Source of the DNA: JBGPIK01 sp041484845 | GTDB lineage: Bacteria > Desulfobacterota > Binatia > UBA9968 | DNA: 14,140 nucleotides | Reading direction: 5' to 3' | Assembly: GCA_041484845.1 (NCBI GenBank) | Contig: JBGPIK010000149.1 | Coordinates: forward strand, 1 to 14,140 | In this document: positions 9,931 through 14,140 of the stretch, one piece after another | Layout: every line of letters starts with the position of its first letter | Position numbering within the stretch: position 1 is the stretch's first letter | The notes under the pieces: generated by a model | Seen by the model: only the letters and a program-made list of their open reading frames with translations | Database searches by the model: none | What the model was told of the DNA's origin: nothing | Translations under genes and position numbers: made by a program

Positions 9931-11127
9931 TTAGTAGGATTTCTCGTAAAGCTCCGGTTCCATGCGAGACTTCGCGCCTACACTCGCCAATGTCTCTTCG
10001 TATTCTTTGCGGAGGAAGGGGTCTTCTGCGTTGTAAGGGATCGCGGTGCCGCCGTCTTTCATGTCGATGGCGCCGTAGTCGATGGCTTTTTCCCCGGGGC
10101 GTCCACGTTCACGACCGGGGGCGTTGGGACCAAACCACGCCGTTAGACGCAGCGGCTCCTTGCTTGCGCCGAAATGAGCGTGATACCAGTTGCCGCTCAT
10201 GGGCGCGGCACTCACCATGCCAACGGGTTCATAATCCTGCCGTCTTATTTCTTCCGTTGTACCTTTTTCCCAGGGGTGTGTGCCTAATTTTGAGGGCCAG
10301 GTGTACGTGTAGCCTTTGCCGCTCAAGCAGATCAGCACTGCAGCCGAGCCATGGGCGTGGGCCTTCGAGTAACGGCCGGTTTCATGCTGGCCGATCCACA
10401 TGTAAAACTGCTGCCCAGCCATGTGCGGTTCGATGCGCCGATAACCCGGCGAGCGCCGGTTATCCATGGGCAACTCACAACCCATGACGTCTGGAATAAT
10501 GTTGGTTTTGCGCATCGCCAGACCGCGCACCGGGTCCGGTGTTACCTCATCTTTGTACTTGTAATAGTCGTCCGACGGATCGAAACGATCTTTGAACTGA
10601 TAGGAGCAATTGAAGATAAAATCCTCGCTGCTGAATATATTCATCACGTTCGGCGCCGTCGTTCCGGCGAGAAGCAGCGCCGGGCTCGAAGTGGCGTTGA
10701 CGATGCGGTGCGTGGCATTCATCGGAACGGCAAAGATCGAACCTTTTTGCCATTCAAATGTGAGTTTCTTCGGATTGCCGTCAACCCAAACTTCGGTCGT
10801 GCCGCGGCCATCGACGACGAGGAATTGCTCTTCGTACATGTGTTTTTCGGCATTTAACGCGCCGGCTCCGGGAACTTCGACCACATAGCAACCCCAGAGT
10901 CCTTCGGTGCCGAGGAGCTGGACGAAAGTGCCGTTGCCGCCCATGCGCTTCCACGGTTTGCGCGGCAGATCCTGAACGCGGCGCACACCGATGTCGCGAT
11001 AGATCGGAATACCCTGGGCTTCCATGTAATTGTCATAGGGGGTGTTTGGCCTGAGAAACTTGCCAAAGCCGGCCCTAGTTCTATTGTCGGTCGGTTCCTG
11101 AAATTTTTGCTCGGATGGATGATCCAT
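9931..11127 (-). CDS. Bicupin metalloprotein, possible dioxygenase
   Basis: This 398-residue protein contains two cupin barrels. In the first, HMYEEQFLVVDGRGTTEVW starts with H96 and E99/E100, and the closing motif is MNATHRIVN with H140. In the second, KAHAHGSAAVLICLSGKGY gives H257 and H259, and NWYHAHFG gives H316/H318. Both barrels thus keep plausible metal ligands. The layout recalls gentisate dioxygenase-like bicupins, but those usually keep only one metal site. No signal peptide or membrane segment is seen. The start ATG has a textbook AAGGAGG site four bases upstream, which suggests strong translation. The gene precedes the eutA-like gene by 108 bases. EutQ of ethanolamine operons is also a cupin, but this protein is far longer and is not obviously EutQ. 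The substrate is unknown. Confidence 0.85.
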   Translation of the reverse strand: MDHPSEQKFQEPTDNRTRAGFGKFLRPNTPYDNYMEAQGIPIYRDIGVRRVQDLPRKPWKRMGGNGTFVQLLGTEGLWGCYVVEVPGAGALNAEKHMYEEQFLVVDGRGTTEVWVDGNPKKLTFEWQKGSIFAVPMNATHRIVNATSSPALLLAGTTAPNVMNIFSSEDFIFNCSYQFKDRFDPSDDYYKYKDEVTPDPVRGLAMRKTNIIPDVMGCELPMDNRRSPGYRRIEPHMAGQQFYMWIGQHETGRYSKAHAHGSAAVLICLSGKGYTYTWPSKLGTHPWEKGTTEEIRRQDYEPVGMVSAAPMSGNWYHAHFGASKEPLRLTAWFGPNAPGRERGRPGEKAIDYGAIDMKDGGTAIPYNAEDPFLRKEYEETLASVGAKSRMEPELYEKSY

Positions 11128-11217
11128 AATGCCTCCTTAACAAAAGTCCTTGTGGTTTGAATTTCCGACTTGGCGAGGAACTGAATCGCTCAAGTTCAGC
11201 GGATTCTTGCTAGTTAA

Positions 11218-11244
11218 CCTATAGTCTAGCGGAATTAGAGTCAA
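11218..11244 (-). promoter_or_regulatory. Candidate promoter of the bicupin gene
   Basis: On the minus strand TTGACT (11244-11239, 5 of 6 matches) and TATAGG (11223-11218, 4 of 6) are 15 bases apart, about 90 bases upstream of the bicupin ATG. Spacer length and -10 hexamer are the same as in the VOC-gene candidate. Confidence 0.3.
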
Positions 11245-11306
11245 ACGGGCAGTTCGAGAAGTTGCTTGTGAGAGACAATGCCATCGGAAGGTAGAGGCGT
11301 CAGGCG

Positions 11307-11340
11307 CCGAACACCGTCGCTTTATCGGTACGGTGTTCGG
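11307..11340. repeat. Perfect 11-bp inverted repeat (hairpin)
   Basis: Arms CCGAACACCGT (11307-11317) and ACGGTGTTCGG (11330-11340) are fully complementary around a 12-base loop. It lies directly beside the GGTGGGTT repeat and may be part of the same dispersed element. Without a T-run it is not a classical terminator. Confidence 0.65.
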
Positions 11341-11343
11341 ACC

Positions 11344-11380
11344 GGTGGGTTCGTCGCTGCGCTCCTTAACCCACCCTACA
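11344..11380. repeat. Dispersed GGTGGGTT...AACCCACCCTACA repeat
   Basis: GGTGGGTT (11344-11351) and AACCCACC (11368-11375) are perfect inverted arms around a loop containing GTCGCTGCGCTCC, followed by CTACA. Read on the other strand, this is the TGTAGGGTGGGTTAAG...GAACCCACC type of intergenic repeat that I recall from many proteobacterial and environmental genomes. It is non-coding and its role is unknown. Confidence 0.65.
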
Positions 11381-11482
11381 AAATTAAGAATCGATAAAGG
11401 CGAGCGTTGTGTGTCCCGCCGGCATAAACAGACCGGTTCTCCTCCAATCGGACTGACAATGCTCTTGTAGTCCGCGCTTCGT

Positions 11483-12073
11483 TCAACTCGGGCTCTTCGC
11501 AAACGTCAGTCGCCGGTAGACCTGCCGGACCGTGTCGACATCGCGGGTGCAGTATTCATAAATTTCCGCGAGCTTGCCGGCGCGATAGTAGGGGTAGACC
11601 TTCGAGCCGTCGAGGCTTTCTTTCGGCGACGGAATTCCCAGCGCCTTGGATAACGTGTCGAGGCTTACATGCTCGCGGCCCCATTTGCTCCATTCTTGCA
11701 TGGTGTCGTAGATCGGGCTGTTGCGAAAGCGGGCGAAGGGGATGTCGCGCGACGGTTTGATCTGGTGGATGATCGAGCGCTGGTAAATAAAACGCACGTC
11801 GAAATCCAACACGTTGTGACCGACGAACAGATTCGACTCCACGGCGAGTTTCCAAAAGCTCTGGATGATTTCTTTTTCATCGCCGTGGAGGACCTTCACC
11901 GGCGCATCGTCCAGCGCGTACGCCAAGCACAAAATTTTCGCCGTGGCCGCCGAGAGGCTGAGCTTTTTTATCAGCTCGGCTTCGTCGAGCGGAATCTGCG
12001 ATTCCAATAAACCGTTTTCTTGCAGCGCTTTGTCCGTGGGCACGGTTTCGATATCCAGATACATGATCTTCAT
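11483..12073 (-). CDS. PolB-related 3'-5' exonuclease (DEDDy, RNase H fold)
   Basis: This 196-residue protein looks like the stand-alone 3'-5' exonuclease family related to the proofreading domain of DNA polymerase B. Motif I is YLDIET with D7 and E9. Motif II is VGHNVLDFDVRFI with D90 or D92 as the metal ligand. Motif III is YCTRDVD with Y174 and D178, the Y-x3-D signature of DEDDy enzymes. The SLSAATAKILCLAYA stretch (39-53) is typical of this family. It should remove nucleotides from single-stranded or frayed 3' ends in a divalent-metal-dependent reaction. Its ATG overlaps the stop of the helicase-nuclease gene as ATGA, so the two are probably translationally coupled and act in the same DNA repair or end-processing task. 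All catalytic residues are present. Confidence 0.88.
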   Translation of the reverse strand: MKIMYLDIETVPTDKALQENGLLESQIPLDEAELIKKLSLSAATAKILCLAYALDDAPVKVLHGDEKEIIQSFWKLAVESNLFVGHNVLDFDVRFIYQRSIIHQIKPSRDIPFARFRNSPIYDTMQEWSKWGREHVSLDTLSKALGIPSPKESLDGSKVYPYYRAGKLAEIYEYCTRDVDTVRQVYRRLTFAKSPS

Positions 12074-14140
12074 ATCGGTTGTTCGGGAATCTCCTTGTGC
12101 GGATCGATTATTATTTCAACTGCTTCGCCCAGCCGTAAGAAAATCAGCTTGAACGCCGCGACTTCTCGGCCCAAGCTTTGGCGCACGGCCCGGGTGTAAA
12201 TTTGCGCTTGCTGGCGGTAACGTTCATCACCGTGTTTCAAGTCTTCTCGGGCAATTCTATCTGTCTTATAGTCCGCCAAATAAAGCAAGCCGTCGCGCTC
12301 GTAGATCAAATCGATTATCCCTTCCATGATTTGCCCGTCCCAGGGCATGAGTAGCGGAACTTCACGACCGAGAATACGGGATCTCGCCAGTTCTGCATAA
12401 GCAGCAGAGCGAAAAAATTGGTGAAAAAGTTCTTCGAGTTCCCGATGAATCGCCGCGTGTTCTTGACGCTTTTCCGGTGGCAGCCAGCGGTCGACGAATG
12501 GGTCCAGTTGGTCGTTCATGGTTTGGACATCGGCGCTGAAGTTCCAATTTTGCAAAAACCGGTGCGCGAGATCGCCGATCACGGCGGAAGTCGTGGGGCT
12601 AAAAGTCGGACGTTTGGTTGGGTAAACCGATTCACGGATCTGCTCTTCTTGCTGCTTTAGAAGTGTCGGTGTGACAAAGACAGAGCTTTTGATTGCCTTT
12701 TCATAGGCGGCGCGACGCTGTTTCCATAGATCGACATAGGGTTGCCAGTTTGTTTTCTTCGGGGCCGCTTTTCGATTGCTCTTTGCTCTGCCGGGGGCCG
12801 CTAAGGTTTCCGTGACGACTTTAATCGCCACACTGCCGGCACCGATACTGACATTTTTCGATTGTTCGGCGCTACCAAGCCGCCCATTTAATGGCTGGTC
12901 CAACATGGCTAGAAAGCTGCCGCCGGAGCGCCGGTTGCCCGGCGCGCAGGAGATGATGAGATGCTCTCTCGCTCGGGTCATGGCGACGTAAAGCACTCGC
13001 TTTTGCTCTTCTTCGGCTCTCAGCCTGGCTTTTTCGGCAATGTACAATCCGGGTAGATCCCAAATTGGGCCGACGCGCATTCCGGTTAATCCGCTCGACC
13101 AGTCGAAAAGGGCTTCCGCCGTTTGTCCCTGTCTGCCGTCCGTGCCCGAATGGCACCCGGCCAAGACGACGAAGGGAAATTCCAACCCCTTCGCCTTGTG
13201 GATACTCATCATGCGCACGGCGTCGAGATTTTCTTCGGCAAGGACACTTTCGCCTTCATCTTTGATGTCGAGTACCCGCTGCTGGAGCTGGCGAATCGTG
13301 TCTTTGAGCGTGGTCAACCCTTCTCGGCCCAGCGATTCCGCTTGTTGGCGCAGTTTCTCCAAATTAGCTACGGCTTGTTCCCCGTGAAAATAGCTGGCCG
13401 CGAGCAGCTTGATCGGCAGGCTGGCGAATATATGGGAGACCGCGCCACCGACGGGCAAAATTCGCGATTCGTCGTGGAGCCGCGCCAATATCTGGTAAAG
13501 TTCGGCGACGTGACCGGGAAAGTTCTTCTCGCCGAGGCGCTTGGTTGCACGGTAGTCGAGCAGATTTTCTCGGTGCAATTCATAGATCACCCGATCGGTC
13601 AAACCGCCCAACGGCGACCTGAGCACGCCAACGAGGGCTAAACGGTCATACGGATTATCGATGGCGCGTAACAGATTAACGGCGTCGATAATTTCTTTCG
13701 CGGCGTAGAAATGGCGTTCTCCCTCGACAACATAGCGTATGCCCTGGCGGCGAAACGGCTCCAGATATTCATGAATATCGGTGAGTTTTCGAAACAAGAT
13801 GGCAACGTCTTTGGGCTGCGCCAGAACTTGTTCGCCGCGAGCATTGATGATCGTTGATTTCGCCAAAACTTCATTCTTCAGCCAACTAGCTAAACTCTCG
13901 CCTTCGAGGCGGCGCGCCTTTTCCGCGTTGAGCTCTTCCGCCGCCACGATCTTGCGCGCCATCACTTTTGGCAAAGTAGCCGCGCTGGAATTCTTCGTAC
14001 CGATGGAGCTTCGCTGCGGCGCCGGCTGGATCGCGATGTAAGGCGCCTGTATTCCTTCCCGAGCTATGATCAACGATTCGAAAGCGCCGTTGACCACGTC
14101 AAGGATGTCGGCATTACTGCGAAAATTCGTGGTTAGTCTA
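12070..14140 (-). CDS. AddA/UvrD-like ATP-dependent helicase with C-terminal PD-(D/E)XK nuclease, 5' part outside window
   Basis: The frame is open from the right edge to a TGA at 12070, giving 689 visible residues. It does not begin at the in-frame GTG at 14097, because the codons before it read TTNFRSNADILD, the helicase motif with the NFRS core. Motif V is MSIHKAKGLEFPFVVLAG (about 13210-13155) and motif VI is QKRVLYVAMTRAREHL (about 13005-12960). A linker follows, then HRFLQNW and a RecB/AddA-type nuclease with GIIDL (Asp near 12312) and LADYKTD (Asp and Lys near 12270). Walker A and B would be outside the window. Such enzymes unwind and degrade double-strand ends before recombination; AddA works with AddB, which could lie beyond the edge. 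RecB or an orphan UvrD-nuclease fusion are alternatives. The 3' end overlaps the exonuclease start by four bases. Confidence 0.9.
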   Translation of the reverse strand, partial: RLTTNFRSNADILDVVNGAFESLIIAREGIQAPYIAIQPAPQRSSIGTKNSSAATLPKVMARKIVAAEELNAEKARRLEGESLASWLKNEVLAKSTIINARGEQVLAQPKDVAILFRKLTDIHEYLEPFRRQGIRYVVEGERHFYAAKEIIDAVNLLRAIDNPYDRLALVGVLRSPLGGLTDRVIYELHRENLLDYRATKRLGEKNFPGHVAELYQILARLHDESRILPVGGAVSHIFASLPIKLLAASYFHGEQAVANLEKLRQQAESLGREGLTTLKDTIRQLQQRVLDIKDEGESVLAEENLDAVRMMSIHKAKGLEFPFVVLAGCHSGTDGRQGQTAEALFDWSSGLTGMRVGPIWDLPGLYIAEKARLRAEEEQKRVLYVAMTRAREHLIISCAPGNRRSGGSFLAMLDQPLNGRLGSAEQSKNVSIGAGSVAIKVVTETLAAPGRAKSNRKAAPKKTNWQPYVDLWKQRRAAYEKAIKSSVFVTPTLLKQQEEQIRESVYPTKRPTFSPTTSAVIGDLAHRFLQNWNFSADVQTMNDQLDPFVDRWLPPEKRQEHAAIHRELEELFHQFFRSAAYAELARSRILGREVPLLMPWDGQIMEGIIDLIYERDGLLYLADYKTDRIAREDLKHGDERYRQQAQIYTRAVRQSLGREVAAFKLIFLRLGEAVEIIIDPHKEIPEQPI

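Larger units (their letters stand above)
11128..11482. other. Intergenic region with repeats upstream of the bicupin gene
   Basis: About 355 bases without a credible gene. It holds a candidate bicupin promoter and two adjacent inverted repeats (11307-11340 and 11344-11375), described separately. The right end, after the exonuclease stop, shows no T-run terminator on the minus strand. Confidence 0.55.

Noticed and set aside
14095..14097. GTG at 14097 as start of the helicase gene
   Set aside because: In-frame codons upstream encode the conserved NFRS helicase motif up to the window edge.

Overview
The window reads as chromosomal DNA from a free-living, moderately GC-rich, probably Gram-negative bacterium. 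The gene mix (molybdenum hydroxylase, VOC and bicupin proteins, a solo EutA, a GAF-type hybrid-free sensor kinase, an AddA-like helicase-nuclease) is of the kind found in soil or sediment lineages such as Desulfobacterota, Binatota or Rokubacteria. That placement is an impression; nothing here fixes the taxon. There are no rRNA, tRNA, CRISPR, prophage or transposase genes.

Left part (1-5224). A two-module VOC (glyoxalase/extradiol dioxygenase fold) gene on the minus strand runs off the left edge. A divergent intergenic region carries a MITE-like palindrome. Then comes a tight plus-strand operon for a three-subunit molybdenum hydroxylase of the xanthine dehydrogenase/CO dehydrogenase superfamily, in the order FAD subunit, molybdopterin subunit, [2Fe-2S] subunit. 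The active-site loop is AFRGFG, so it is not a form I CO dehydrogenase; the substrate is unknown.

Middle (5225-8027). A membrane-bound sensor histidine kinase (six predicted membrane segments, coiled coil, GAF, HisKA, HATPase) on the plus strand ends 43 bases from the end of a convergent gene for an unrecognised protein with an N-terminal CxxC...CxxC zinc-ribbon-like motif.

Right part (8338-14140), all on the minus strand. Read 5'->3' on that strand: an AddA/UvrD-like helicase with a C-terminal PD-(D/E)XK nuclease (5' part outside the window) is joined by an ATGA overlap to a PolB-related 3'-5' exonuclease, so the two are probably co-translated in DNA end processing. After a repeat-bearing 355-base gap come a bicupin metalloprotein and an EutA-type reactivase, separated by a strong intergenic hairpin. 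No ethanolamine ammonia-lyase (eutBC) lies in the window, so this EutA is an orphan here.

Nothing amounts to a clear new defence or mobile system. The most interesting items are the bicupin-hairpin-orphan EutA arrangement, the conserved-looking zinc-ribbon protein, the translationally coupled helicase-nuclease/exonuclease pair, and the two intergenic inverted-repeat families.
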